A stretch of 64,000 nt of DNA from Sphingomonas sp. ATCC 31555 (GTDB lineage: Bacteria > Pseudomonadota > Alphaproteobacteria > Sphingomonadales > Sphingomonadaceae). The DNA is taken from positions 62,001 to 126,000 of the forward strand of contig NZ_ALBQ01000011.1 of the NCBI RefSeq assembly GCF_000282895.1, read 5' to 3'. The notes under the pieces are model-generated. The model had not been told where the DNA came from and did no database searches. It was given only the letters and a program-made list of their open reading frames with translations. The position numbers and the translations under genes are program-made. Of the stretch, positions 51,536-60,630 are shown in pieces (position 1 is the stretch's first letter; every line of letters starts with the position of its first letter).

Positions 51536-53959
51536 TCATTCGTGCCGCAATGCCCAGGCCGGGGCGGCACGGCTTGCGCGGAGGGATTGGCCCAGCACGG
51601 TCAACACCGCGATGGCGGTGGCGATCAGGCTGGCGCCGAGGAAATAGGCCGGCGACAGCGCGATCCGATCGCCGAAGCCCGCAAGCCAGGCGCGTGCCGC
51701 CAGCCAAGCCAGCGGCCAGGCGAATAGGTTGGCGAGCAGCACCGGCCGCAGGAACTGGCCGATCAGCAAACGAAGGACATCGTAAGCCGAAGCGCCGATC
51801 GCCTTGCGGATGCCGATTTCCTTCACCCGGCGCGCGGTGCTGAACGCGGCGAGGCCCCACAGGCCGACGCAGCCGATCAGCACCGCCAGGCCGGTGCCGA
51901 TCCCGACGAGCCGGGTCGCGCGCTGATCTTCGGCATAAAGGTCGGCCAAGCGGCGATCGGCGGTTTCGCCGGCGAACGGAACAGTTGGAATCACCTGCCG
52001 CCACCGTTCCGCCACCTTGTCGAGCATCGTGCGCGGATCGCCGGTGAAGCGCAGCGCGCCGACATGCAAGAACACCGCGTTCGGCGTGTACATGTAGTAA
52101 GTCCCCATGTCGGGCATGCGCGGCGAGTAGAAGCGCAGTTCGTCGATCACGCCGATGATCGTGCGGGGGCGGGGGGTGCCCACCGTTTTGCCGATCGCTT
52201 CCTCCGGCGTGCGGAAGCCAAGCGCGGCCACCGCCTTGCGATTGAGGATGATGTTGCGCCCCAGGTTCCACCGCTTCCAATCGCTGGAATCGTCGGCGGC
52301 ATGGGCGTCGTCGAACAGGCGGCCGGCTAGCAGGCGAGGTCGATAGGCATCGAAAAAGCCTGGTCCGACGCTGACAAGTCGCAGCATCGGCCCAGTTCCC
52401 GGCGGGCCGGGCTGTTCGACGATGTCGATGTTGCTCGCGCCTTCGCCGCCGGGGGCGGTGTTCGCGGTGCCGACGCTTTGGACACCGGGCAGCGCCTGCA
52501 GAACACGGATCATCGCTCTGGCCTAGTCCTGGCCGATCTTGGGGTCGGCGAGCGAGGAGATGGTGATCAGCCCTTCGCGGCGGAAGCCCAGATCCGTCTC
52601 CCGCAAATGGCGCATCTGCACGGCCATCACGACGGTGCCGATCAGGAAGGCAATGGCGAGGCCGAACTGCAGCACGACCAGAGCCTCGCGCAGCCGCGCG
52701 CCTGCCTTCCCGCCGCCGGGCGTGCGGGCAGAAGCGAGCACGGCGGCGGCTGGAAAGCGCGACAGGACGAGCGCAGGGTAGAGGCCAGCGGCGAGTCCGA
52801 CGACCAGCGTGACGCCCCCGAGCAGCGGCAACGCCCAGCCATAGGGGATGGCAAGCGCGGTGCCGCCCGCGGCGTTGACCAGCGGCAGCCCCACTTCCGC
52901 CAGCGTGAGGCCGAGCAGCGCGGCAAGGACGACCGTGGCGATCGCCTCGCCGAGGAACTGGCCTATCAGCGCAGCTCGGCTGGCGCCCAGCACCTTGCGC
53001 ATTGCCACCTCACGGGCGCGCAGGCCGGCGCGGGCGGTGGCGAGATTCACATAATTGACGATGCCGATCAGCAGCGTGAGCAGCCCAATCGTGCCGAGCG
53101 TGGTCACCATCAGCTGGCGGCTGGCGCTTTCGGCGCCCATCGGCTTCAGATGCGTATCGGCGAGTGGAACGAGCGGCTGGGAAAGCCATTTCGATGCGCC
53201 CGGTCCGAAATCGCCCTTGGCGCGGCGATCGATGAAGGCCGGTATCTTGGCGGCGAAGGCACGCGCGGCCTCCGGCGTCTCGAATCGCAGCCAGGTCGTC
53301 AGCGACGCGGTGCCCCATTTGTACCACGCCCATTCGGCCGGGGGCGGCTTTTTCGGGATCGGGATCAGGATGGCGAGCCGCAACTCGCTGTTCGTCGGCA
53401 GATCCTCGAAGACGCCAGCGACGCGATAGTTGGCGGGAGCGTCCATGCTGACGGTAATCGTCTGCCCGATCGGATCCGCGCTGCCGAAATAGCGTCGCGC
53501 CGCCGATCGGCTGAGCAGCGCTGCACTGGGATCGGCAAGGACTCGGGCGTCGGCGCCTTGCACCATCGGCAGCGCAAAGACGTCGAAGAAGCTCGGATCG
53601 ACCTGCGCGACATCCTCGGTTGCGGCAATCGCGCCGCGCAGCACTGCGCCGCCGCGTTCACCCCCACGGATCCGCGTGCCGATCAGGCCGGGAAAATCGT
53701 CCCGCATCATTTCCAGCAGGCCCGGCATGGTTGCCGGATAAGCGCCATTGACCGGGCTGCCCGGGAACTGGATGGCCGTGTCCACTCGATACACCTGATC
53801 GTAACGCGGTACCCAGCGTTCGAAACTGGTCTCGAAGCGCACGTACAGGGCCAACACCAGAAACGTCGCCATCCCCACCGCCAACCCGCCGATGGTGAGC
53901 GCGGCATAGAGCTTGTCGCGGGTGAGTGAGCGGTAGAAGCTCGTAAACACGGACGTCAT
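51536..53959 (-). pseudogene. MacB/FtsX-type ABC transporter permease split by an in-frame TAG
   Basis: The reading frame from the ATG at 53959 runs 478 codons to a TAG (52525-52523). It then continues in the same frame (GCC AGA GCG ATG) for another 328 codons to a stop at 51536. Read through, it is an 807-residue permease: N-terminal helix (LYAALTIGGLAVGMATFLVL), MacB_PCD periplasmic domain, FtsX domain with LIGIVNYVNLATARAGLRAREVAMRKVLGAS, then a second half with LVGIGTGLAVLIGCVGLWGLAAFSTARRVKEIGIRKAIGAS in parts. The residues around the stop (DPKIGQD*ARAMIRVLQALPGV) look like one continuous linker, so one CAG-to-TAG change explains the split. The downstream part could restart at ATG 52513. 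Partner of the ATPase at 54054. Confidence 0.88.
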
Positions 53960-54057
53960 GGCATCCCTTCCGGTTGGCGGGTGTCGGAGAGGTGGCGCAG
54001 CAGGGTGCCGGCCAGGAGCAGCAGCACGAGCACCGTCAGCGCACGATCCAGCTTCAC
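53956..54057 (-). CDS. Candidate 33-aa single-pass membrane protein between ATPase and permease
   Basis: A 34-codon frame starts at GTG overlapping the ATPase stop (GTGA) and ends at a TGA overlapping the permease start (ATGA), so three genes would be joined by coupled junctions. The product begins KLDRALTVLVLLLLAGTLLR (basic, then about 14 hydrophobic residues) and ends in a short polar tail (HLSDTRQPEGMP). It has no known family. Chance occurrence cannot be excluded, but the exact fit of both ends is notable. Confidence 0.5.
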   Translation of the reverse strand: MKLDRALTVLVLLLLAGTLLRHLSDTRQPEGMP

Positions 54058-54734
54058 GCTGCCCGCCGCACCGCAGAGAGGATCCTTCCGTCCAGCATGT
54101 GCACCGTGCGCCGGGCGATATCGGCATGGGCGGGCGAATGGGTGACCATCACGATCGTGGCGCCATCGGCGTTGAGCCCGGTCAGGATTTCCATCACCTG
54201 CGCGCCGTTTTCGGTATCGAGATTGCCCGTCGGTTCGTCCGCCAGGATCAGCTTCGGTTCGCCGACGATCGCGCGTGCGATGGCGGCACGCTGCTGCTGG
54301 CCGCCGGACAGTTGGTGCGGATGATGGTTTCGGCGGTGCGCGATGCCCACCCGGTCCATCGCTGCATCCACCCGTTCCCGCTTTTCACGCGCCGGCATTG
54401 TGCGATAGGCCAGCGCCAGCGCGACATTTTCGGCGATGGTCAATTCATCGATCAGGTTGAAGCTTTGGAACACGAAGCCGAGCCGATCGCGGCGCAGCTT
54501 CGCCAGCTGCGCTTCGGGCGCACGGGCCACATCCTCCCCCTCGAATAAATAGGCGCCGCTGGTCGGCCGATCGATCGTGCCGAGGATGTTGAGCAAGGTC
54601 GATTTGCCGCAGCCCGATGGCCCCATGATCGCGACAAACTCGCCGGCCTCGACCGTCAGGTCGATGTCGGCAAGGGCGGTCGTCTCGACTTCGTCGGAGC
54701 GATAGCGGCGATCGATGGCTTTCAGCTGGATCAT
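54054..54734 (-). CDS. ABC transporter ATP-binding protein (LolD/MacB-like)
   Basis: A 226-aa ATPase with all motifs: Walker A GPSGCGKST (about 39-47), Q-loop FVFQSFNLIDELT, signature LSGGQQQRAAIARAI, Walker B LILADEPTGNLD and switch His in MVTHSPAH. It is of the MacB/LolD/FtsE class that energises FtsX-type permeases. It lies between adaptor and permease genes. The ATPase itself is intact although both partners are broken. Confidence 0.95.
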   Translation of the reverse strand: MIQLKAIDRRYRSDEVETTALADIDLTVEAGEFVAIMGPSGCGKSTLLNILGTIDRPTSGAYLFEGEDVARAPEAQLAKLRRDRLGFVFQSFNLIDELTIAENVALALAYRTMPAREKRERVDAAMDRVGIAHRRNHHPHQLSGGQQQRAAIARAIVGEPKLILADEPTGNLDTENGAQVMEILTGLNADGATIVMVTHSPAHADIARRTVHMLDGRILSAVRRAA

Positions 54735-54744
54735 GGCGGGTTTC

Positions 54745-56026
54745 CTATCGGAGGAGCAGGGTCTGGTACGGGGTGTAGGCGGCAAGCGGGCTGGTCACGA
54801 TGCGGTCTCCGGGCGCAAGGCCGCTGGTGACTTCCACCTGGTCCGGGTTGCGGCGGCCGGTGGTGATCGCCCGCCGCACGGCGCGGTTCTCGCCGGTTAG
54901 CACGAAGGCGACGGTGCCGCCGGCATCCAGCCAGCCCCCCGCCGGCGCCACCACCGCGGGGCGGTCGGCGCCCAGCGTCAGTCGCACGTCAAGCGTCTGG
55001 CCCCGGTTGAGGCCGGTGAGCGCTGCGCCGTCAAAGGCAAGTTCGACGCGGAATCGCCCCTCGGTCACCTGCGGCAGCACCTTGAGGAAGGTCAGCGGCA
55101 CACCACTTCCGTCGATATCTGCCACCGCCTTCAGCCCGGCGCGTACGCGGCCGAGGTAGAATTGGTCGACATCCGCAATCAGCTTCCATGCGCGTTCGGA
55201 ATCGACCTGGCCCACGGCGTCGCCCGGCTTCACCATCTGGCCCGGTAGCAGCGTGAAGGCCGTTAACCGTCCGGCGACCGGCGCGCGGACCATCAGGGCG
55301 GCAAGACCGGCCCGCGTCATCGCTAGGCTGTCGCGCAACTCTCCGGCGGTGGCGTAGACGCCGGCGGACTGATCGGCCAGCATCCGGTCGGCCTCGGCGG
55401 CACTGCGGGTGAGCGCGGCGAGGCGCGCGCTGATAGGCAACCTCTTCGCGCAAGGGGGCTACGGCGGCGACGGTGACGATCTGCTTGTCGAATAGGGTTT
55501 CCTTCTGGCGCAGCAGCATTTCCGCCTTGGCAAGCTCGTTGCGGGCGGAAGCGATGTCGCGTCCGGTCTCCTCCCGGCTCTGCTGGATCGACAGACGTTG
55601 GCCGCTGATCGAACTGAGCTGCCCGGCGATATTGGCCGAACGGCTGGCGACGTCGAGCGCCAGATCCGGATTAGCCAGCCGCGCGAGCGGCGCGCCCGCC
55701 GCCACCGACTGACCGTCACTGGCGATCAGCGCCTCGACTTGGCCGCCGTTGATCGCCGTTACGTATACGGTCTGCAGCGGGGCGACCTGCGCACGCAACG
55801 GCACATAATCGGCAAAGGCGGCGCGGGCGACGAGTGCGCTGCGGATGGTCGATGCCTCGACGGCCAGGCTCCCGGAACCGGGCAGGACCCACCAGAGCAC
55901 CAGCAGGGCAGCGAGCGCGGCAAGGCCCAGGCCGATCCGCAGCGCCAGCTTCAGCCGTTTAGCATGCGGGCGCTCGATCCGCCGGTCCATCGCGGCACCG
56001 CTGTTCGCTAGGGAAGTCGCGTCCAT
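54745..56026 (-). pseudogene. Frameshifted periplasmic adaptor (HlyD/MacA-like) of the ABC exporter
   Basis: Two overlapping frames make up one adaptor. The N-terminal part from 56026 (or ATG 55990) has a membrane helix (LALRIGLGLAALAALLVLWWVLPG), a biotinyl-lipoyl half (NGGQVEALIASDGQSVAAGAPLARLANPDLAL in parts) and a coiled coil to about 55430. The other frame then continues with SARLAALTRSAAEADRM, VRAPVAGRLTAFTLLPGQMV and a C-terminal barrel to 54745. The shift occurs at a run of four GC dinucleotides (55423-55430): five units, or one base fewer, would restore the frame. The total span (1,282 bp, one over a multiple of three) agrees. Either a true lesion or a sequencing error in the GC run. 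Confidence 0.87.
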
Positions 56027-56109
56027 GTTCGCCAGCGTACAGGAGTCAGGAATTTTCAGCTAAAGTACTGAGATCTTTACGATTATCAGAAGGCGTTGGC
56101 GCAACGAGC

Positions 56110-56144
56110 GAACAGTGTTCAAGCTAGTGTTCGATTCCGAACAC
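56110..56144. promoter_or_regulatory. Two adjacent palindromes, probable operators of the response regulator
   Basis: GAACA-G-TGTTC (56110-56120) and GTGTTCG-ATTC-CGAACAC (56127-56144) share the half-site TGTTC/GAACA, with centres about 20 bp apart (two helical turns). They lie between the divergent adaptor gene and the regulator gene. They suit binding of a dimeric Fis-type regulator, probably the product of 56166; inferred. Confidence 0.6.
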
Positions 56145-56165
56145 TCGCCCGGAGCGGTCAAGTCT

Positions 56166-57410
56166 ATGCGATCCGAATCGCCAATCCTTCTGGTCATTGA
56201 TGACGATCCGGACATCCTTCACGCAGCGACGCTGCTGCTCGAGCGGAACGGCATGCGCGTGCGTGCCGCGGCAGATCCCGACCAAGCCTGGGTACGGCTC
56301 GCAGAGGGGCCGGTGGATGCGATCCTGCTCGATCTGAATTTCGCTCGTGGGCGGACGAACGGGGAGGAAGGCTTTCGGATACTTGATCGACTACTTGCCG
56401 CGGATCGTAACGCTGTGGTGGTGGTCGTCACCGGGCATAGCGGGATCGCCGTGGCGGTGAAGGCGATGCGCGGCGGGGCGAGCGATTTCGTGATCAAGCC
56501 ATGGAGCAACGAGCGCCTGCTCGCCACCGTCGAGCGGGCGGTGGCGCTCCGCCATGCCCGCTTGGCGGCAGCACCTGCACCGGCGGGCGAGGAGGCGCTG
56601 TTGCTGCTCGGCGAAGCGCCGCCGATCGATGCCGCGCGGCGCCTGATCGCGCGGGTTGGGCCAACCGACGCCGCAGTATCGATCAGCGGTCCCCCCGGCA
56701 GCGGCAAGACGCTGGCCGCGCGATTGCTCCACCGTGCCTCCGCCAGGGCGGAGCGGCCGTTGGTTGTTCTCGATGCCGCCGGCGCGGATCTGGCGACGAT
56801 CGAAGCGCGCGTGCATGCAGCCACCGATGCGACGCTGTTGATCGAGAGCGTGGACGAGCTCGCGCCCGCGCTGCAGCCGGAACTGGCGCGAAAGTTGGGG
56901 GCCGTTCGCGTTCTTGCCACGAGCAGGCTGGGCCGGGACGCGCTGCGGAGTGTCTTGGCAAGTGACCTGCGGTACCGCCTGAACACCGTGGAGATCACGC
57001 TGCCGCCCCTCGCGGGCCGTGACGATGACGCCGTGTTGCTGGCGCGCCATTTCCTGGCTCTGTTCGCCGGCCGTCACGCCCAGCCGCTCCGGACGCTAAC
57101 CGACGAAGCGATGCGCGCCATCGCTGCGGATAGCTGGCCAGATGGCGTTCACGGGCTGCGCCAGACGATCGAGCGGGCGGTGTTGCTGGGCGGCGGGGAC
57201 GCCATCGACGTTGCCGCGCTGGGCCTGGCATTGGCCGCGGATTCGACCGAGCCGCGCGCGATTCGCGCGGATCTGAACCTGCACCGCAGCGAATCCGCGC
57301 TGGTAGCTGCGGCGCTGAAGCGGCATGCGTTCAACGTCAGTCGGGCAGCGGCCGAACTCGGGCTGACTCGTGCGGCGCTGTATCGCCGGATGGCCAAATA
57401 TGGGCTCTAG
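56166..57410 (+). CDS. NtrC-type response regulator with reduced AAA+ domain
   Basis: A 414-aa regulator. Receiver: acidic cluster IDDDPD (11-16), phospho-acceptor Asp56 in ILLDLNF, Lys111 in VIKPW. AAA+ remnant (about 145-355): Walker A GPPGSGKT (175-182), but the GAFTGA segment is missing altogether and the Walker B region reads TLLIESVDEL instead of TLFLDE. Fis-type HTH at the end (LKRHAFNVSRAAAELGLTRAALYRRMAKYGL in parts). ATG 56166 with GGAGCGG 9 nt upstream is preferred to GTG 56115, which lies in the operator palindromes. It probably acts as a DNA-binding regulator independent of sigma-54, controlling the exporter genes and itself. The kinase gene overlaps its end. Confidence 0.9.
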   Translation: MRSESPILLVIDDDPDILHAATLLLERNGMRVRAAADPDQAWVRLAEGPVDAILLDLNFARGRTNGEEGFRILDRLLAADRNAVVVVVTGHSGIAVAVKAMRGGASDFVIKPWSNERLLATVERAVALRHARLAAAPAPAGEEALLLLGEAPPIDAARRLIARVGPTDAAVSISGPPGSGKTLAARLLHRASARAERPLVVLDAAGADLATIEARVHAATDATLLIESVDELAPALQPELARKLGAVRVLATSRLGRDALRSVLASDLRYRLNTVEITLPPLAGRDDDAVLLARHFLALFAGRHAQPLRTLTDEAMRAIAADSWPDGVHGLRQTIERAVLLGGGDAIDVAALGLALAADSTEPRAIRADLNLHRSESALVAAALKRHAFNVSRAAAELGLTRAALYRRMAKYGL

Positions 57411-58566
57411 TGCCTTCACCGCACTGTTCCGCGGCCTGTTGCTGCTGGCGGCGGGGGCTGGCTTGGCGCTGGCATGGCAGGCGGGGCTGTACGCCAGCGC
57501 GCTGGTGGCATCGCTCGCGGGCCTGTGGGGCGTGGCGATGGCCGTGGTCCATGCGCGCCAGCCTCGCCCGTCGCCGCCGCCGCAGGCTGCGCCGGTGCCG
57601 CCGCCCGGCCAAGGCGAACGACGCCTCACGGCGTTGCTGGACGTATCGCCGGCGCCATTCGTTACCCTGGATGGCGGTGGACGGCTGCACGCGATCAATC
57701 GCGCTGCCCGGCGGCTTTTCGGGGCCGCCGATTTCGTCGCCGATCCGCCGCCCTCGCTTATCCAGGCCATCGCCGCCGACGGCACGACGCGCGCGGCGAC
57801 GGTCGTGATCGCCGGGCGGAGTTATGCCCTAGCCACCAGCGATTTCGCGCTCGGCGGCGCGCAGAGCCGGCTGGCCGCACTGATCGACATCGACGCCGAG
57901 TTGAAGGCGGCGGAAGCAGCGACCTTACGCGATCTGGTGCAGGTCCTGAGCCACGAAATCGTCAACGCGCTGACGCCGATCGCCTCGCTGAGCCGCACGG
58001 CCGCGGACATGCTGGAAGATGCCGCCCCGCCGCTGCCCGCACTGCGTGAGGCGGTCGGCACGGTGGCGCGTCGCGCGGCCGGGCTACAGCGCTTCGGCGA
58101 ATCCTATCGCGCGCTGGCAAGGCTGCCGGCGCCGGTGCGGCAGCAAATGTCGGCGCGCGAACTCGGGGAGGATATGGCGCGGCTGTTCGCCACGCGCTGG
58201 CCTGGCATATCGCTCCAGCTTGAGGTGCGGGACGCGTTGCCGCTGCATGCCGATCCCGATCAGTTGAACGCAGCGCTATGGGCGCTGCTGCAGAATGCCG
58301 CCGAAGCCGTGGACGATCGGGCGGGCGGCGCGGTTTCGTTGAGGATCGACATGGGTGCAGGCGAAACGCTGGTTCGCGTGGCGGACAACGGCCCCGGCAT
58401 CGACGCCGCGGACCGAGACGCGATTTTCCGGCCATTCTTCACCACCAAACCGCAAGGTACAGGCGTTGGACTGGCGCTCGCCCGCCAGATCTTCCTGGCG
58501 CATGGCGGGGACCTCCGGCTCGATCCGAGTGGGGAAGGTGCAGCCTTTTTGGGGTGGATCGCCTGA
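57400..58566 (+). CDS. Sensor histidine kinase paired with the 56166 regulator
   Basis: A 388-aa protein: two N-terminal membrane helices (about 5-50), a Pro-rich linker, a PAS-like domain (about 75-165), the phospho-acceptor His185 in VLSHEIVNALTPIASLSR, and an HATPase domain with N-box (LNAALWALLQNAAEAVDD), G1 (DNGPGID) and G2 (GTGVGLALARQIFLAHGG). Its start overlaps the regulator's end by 11 bp, so they form an operon. The signal sensed is unknown; the short periplasmic loop suggests membrane or PAS sensing. Confidence 0.94.
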   Translation: MGSSAFTALFRGLLLLAAGAGLALAWQAGLYASALVASLAGLWGVAMAVVHARQPRPSPPPQAAPVPPPGQGERRLTALLDVSPAPFVTLDGGGRLHAINRAARRLFGAADFVADPPPSLIQAIAADGTTRAATVVIAGRSYALATSDFALGGAQSRLAALIDIDAELKAAEAATLRDLVQVLSHEIVNALTPIASLSRTAADMLEDAAPPLPALREAVGTVARRAAGLQRFGESYRALARLPAPVRQQMSARELGEDMARLFATRWPGISLQLEVRDALPLHADPDQLNAALWALLQNAAEAVDDRAGGAVSLRIDMGAGETLVRVADNGPGIDAADRDAIFRPFFTTKPQGTGVGLALARQIFLAHGGDLRLDPSGEGAAFLGWIA

Positions 58567-58591
58567 CATCTGGGCGCTGCCTCACCCGCGG

Positions 58592-59095
58592 CTAGCCGGT
58601 CCAGCGCAAAAACCGGTGCGTTGCGAACTGCGACGGCGCCTCCATGAAGCCCAGACGCCGATAAAGGCGGCAGGCCGACTGATTGGTGACCTCGACATGC
58701 AGGGTTACCGCCTCTGCATCGGCGGTTCGCGCCGCCTGCTGGACCCAACCGATCAACTGCGTGCCGATGCCGCGACTGCGCGCTTCCGGCAGCAAGGCAA
58801 GTTCGATCAACCGCCACTCAGCGCCGGTACGATCGAGCGAGAGGCGGCCGATCGCGCACCCGTTCATGTCCTCGACAATCCAGTATGCTGCGCCGGGGCA
58901 GTTCTTGCGGTAATGCGCCTGCTGTAGCCGGAACTGATCGGCGACGAAGGCGCGCTTCTCCGCCTCGCTCCATGGCAGCAGCAGCAGTTCCGGCGCCCGC
59001 ACCGAGTGGTAGAGGCGCAGGAGAAAGGGCTCGTCCTGCCGCAAGACGGCACGTAGCCGCGCAGTCCCAGCAAATGGGGGAAGGGCGCCCATCAT
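58592..59095 (-). CDS. GNAT-family N-acetyltransferase
   Basis: A 167-aa protein: RLRAVLRQDEPFLLRLYHSV at the N-terminus, a central LIELALLPEARSRGIGTQLIGWV with the R..GIG acetyl-CoA loop, and VTNQSACRLYRRLGFMEAPSQF at the C-terminus. Substrate unknown. The start is at ATG 59095 or 59092 (tandem ATGs); the longer open frame upstream lacks family character. Convergent with the kinase gene (25-bp gap). Confidence 0.85.
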   Translation of the reverse strand: MMGALPPFAGTARLRAVLRQDEPFLLRLYHSVRAPELLLLPWSEAEKRAFVADQFRLQQAHYRKNCPGAAYWIVEDMNGCAIGRLSLDRTGAEWRLIELALLPEARSRGIGTQLIGWVQQAARTADAEAVTLHVEVTNQSACRLYRRLGFMEAPSQFATHRFLRWTG

Positions 59096-59194
59096 GTTCG
59101 GCGAGGATATCAAGTCTCGTCTCGCTGCAAAACGTCTCTTTCGTATTGTGCAGTGCTGCGGCAGAAGAAGAGAGGGTTTCGGAGAAGGCATGTG

Positions 59195-59485
59195 ATGCGG
59201 TTGATGACGCCAGAGGATTTCGAGCCTTGGGTCGGCAAGAAGGTGCGCGTGAATACTGCGCCGCATCCGGTGGAAATTCTGCTGGCGTGCGTTCAGCGGC
59301 TGAAGCCGATTATCGGCGCCGATTTCCGCGAGCCTTTCGAACTGATATTCGAAGCGCCGTGGAGTGTAGTTTTGCTTGACGACAGCTACGAATGCGATTG
59401 CGGACGCGGTGGACCTTATCTGATCCACATAACCCAGATCCTGCCCAGGCAGCAGACCCGACGCTATCAGGCGATCTTCACCTGA
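59195..59485 (+). CDS. Small DUF6916-like protein
   Basis: A 96-aa soluble protein (LMTPEDFEPWVGKKVRVNTA, VEILLACVQRLKP, FREPFELIFEAP, YLIHITQILPRQQTRRYQAIF). The pattern (F-P-W-V-G start, FELIFEAP, central beta strands, QILPR..YQAIF end) recalls a small family seen beside tail-collar proteins; the family name is from memory and tentative. ATG 59195 has GGAGAAGG 6-7 nt upstream. It lies next to the tail-collar gene but on the other strand. Confidence 0.7.
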   Translation: MRLMTPEDFEPWVGKKVRVNTAPHPVEILLACVQRLKPIIGADFREPFELIFEAPWSVVLLDDSYECDCGRGGPYLIHITQILPRQQTRRYQAIFT

Positions 59486-59609
59486 TCGTCCGCGTTCGCG
59501 GAGGCGGTGTTGCCCCTAGATAGGGCCGGGCTGCCGCCTGCCTGCGGCACACCGGTCATATGGTATTGCAGCACCATCTCCTTAGCCGGTGGTCGGCGTC
59601 GTGGCCTTT

Positions 59610-59632
59610 GCCGGGAGGATGAACCTCCCGGC
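59610..59632. terminator. Hairpin between convergent small gene and tail-collar gene
   Basis: A perfect 9-bp stem GCCGGGAGG / CCTCCCGGC with an ATGAA loop lies in the 181-bp convergent spacer. There is no T-run on either side, so intrinsic termination is uncertain. Confidence 0.45.
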
Positions 59633-59666
59633 GACTTGGCTTGCCATCGCGGTTTGATGGAGGCTG

Positions 59667-60302
59667 TCAGGGCTGCTCCGGCCAAACGCCGACGGCGGCG
59701 ATGATCGTGGTGACTGCGAGGAACGGCTGCATCATCGATACCGGCGCGCTGGCCCCGGCGTTATTGACCACTACGCCGCCGGAAATACTACCGACTTGGC
59801 CGGAGACACCAGCCAGGTTGACGGCCGTCACCCCCGGATCGTTGGCATGGCTTGCGGGGACGTAGAATTTTGGGCTGGTATCGGGATCGGAGATGGTACC
59901 CAAGAAGGCACCGTTCTCAGGCGCCGCAACTTCCGTGGCGTTGTCAAGGCCGGACAAGGCAGTCAGTTGGCCGCTGAAGGCGGCGGACGTTGTCTGCGAA
60001 AAGGTGGCGGTGTGGTTATGAACCGGCAATTGCTGGACGGAGAGTGAAGCCTGCTCCAGCCCGCCATTCGCGCCTGGGTTGCGAGGCGTAAGTCCGGGTC
60101 CCGATCCCGTGCCCAGGAACACGCGCCCTCGCGCGTCCGGCAGCGCGAATGTCGTCTGGCCGTTGCCTCCGAACGTGTTTCCCAGCAGGGCGAAGAGCGC
60201 CTGGTTCTGGTTCACTTGCATCACGGTGCCGTTGCAGAGCAGCCAATTGACTGGTGCGTACCGGAATCCGACTTGCATGATCTGGCCTATAAACGGATCC
60301 AT
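59667..60302 (-). CDS. Tail-collar domain protein (microcystin-dependent-protein type)
   Basis: A 211-aa protein with the tail-collar N-terminus FIGQIMQVGFRYAPVNWLLCNG, then LLGNTFGGNGQTTFALPDARGRVFLGTG in parts and a variable Gly/Ala/Ser-rich middle with QLPVHNHTATF. The C-terminus is VNNAGASAPVSMMQPFLAVTTIIAAVGVWPEQP in parts. Such MdpB-like proteins share the phage short-tail-fibre fold but occur as chromosomal genes outside prophages; no other phage gene is here. They may be surface or particle fibres. ATG 60302 follows GGAGG. Confidence 0.92.
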   Translation of the reverse strand: MDPFIGQIMQVGFRYAPVNWLLCNGTVMQVNQNQALFALLGNTFGGNGQTTFALPDARGRVFLGTGSGPGLTPRNPGANGGLEQASLSVQQLPVHNHTATFSQTTSAAFSGQLTALSGLDNATEVAAPENGAFLGTISDPDTSPKFYVPASHANDPGVTAVNLAGVSGQVGSISGGVVVNNAGASAPVSMMQPFLAVTTIIAAVGVWPEQP

Positions 60303-60630
60303 CTCCACCCTCCTTGCTGTTGATTGCCTCTTATTCAAGATACAGTAGCGGCGTAAGCAATATCCAGAAAAGGGAAATTGCACGGACTCGGTTGTAAAAC
60401 GACAACCGTCGTTATCGTTAATGCCTATTTAACGTGTAAAATATCGAATTTACAACATATTTGTATCGCCCGCGAAACAGTTGTGCGATTGCGGGAAAGT
60501 CGTGAAATTTGATCCGATTTGCAGTATCGGATCCGAGTCGGGTATATAAAAAAGAAGAATCTGGGTCGCATGAAAGGTCAGCGATCTGTGCATGAACCGC
60601 CTTGGGCTGGCGTGTTCGTGAGGGGGATGT
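60303..60630. other. AT-rich divergent promoter region
   Basis: A 328-bp spacer between the leftward tail-collar gene and the rightward giant Ig-like gene, clearly more AT-rich than the rest of the window. It holds an 8-bp inverted repeat (GATCCGAT at 60511-60518, ATCGGATC at 60526-60533), a possible operator, and a TATATAAAAAAG stretch at about 60542-60553. GAGGGGG at 60611-60617 is a ribosome site for the ATG at 60631. No gene seen. Confidence 0.6.

Noticed and set aside
51536..52513. Independent complete gene for the downstream permease half
   Set aside because: The frame is continuous with the upstream half except for one TAG and starts in the middle of a conserved linker; better explained as the second half of one permease.
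59667..60302. Prophage remnant because of the tail-collar protein
   Set aside because: No integrase, capsid, terminase, portal or lysis gene lies nearby; this protein type commonly occurs outside prophages.
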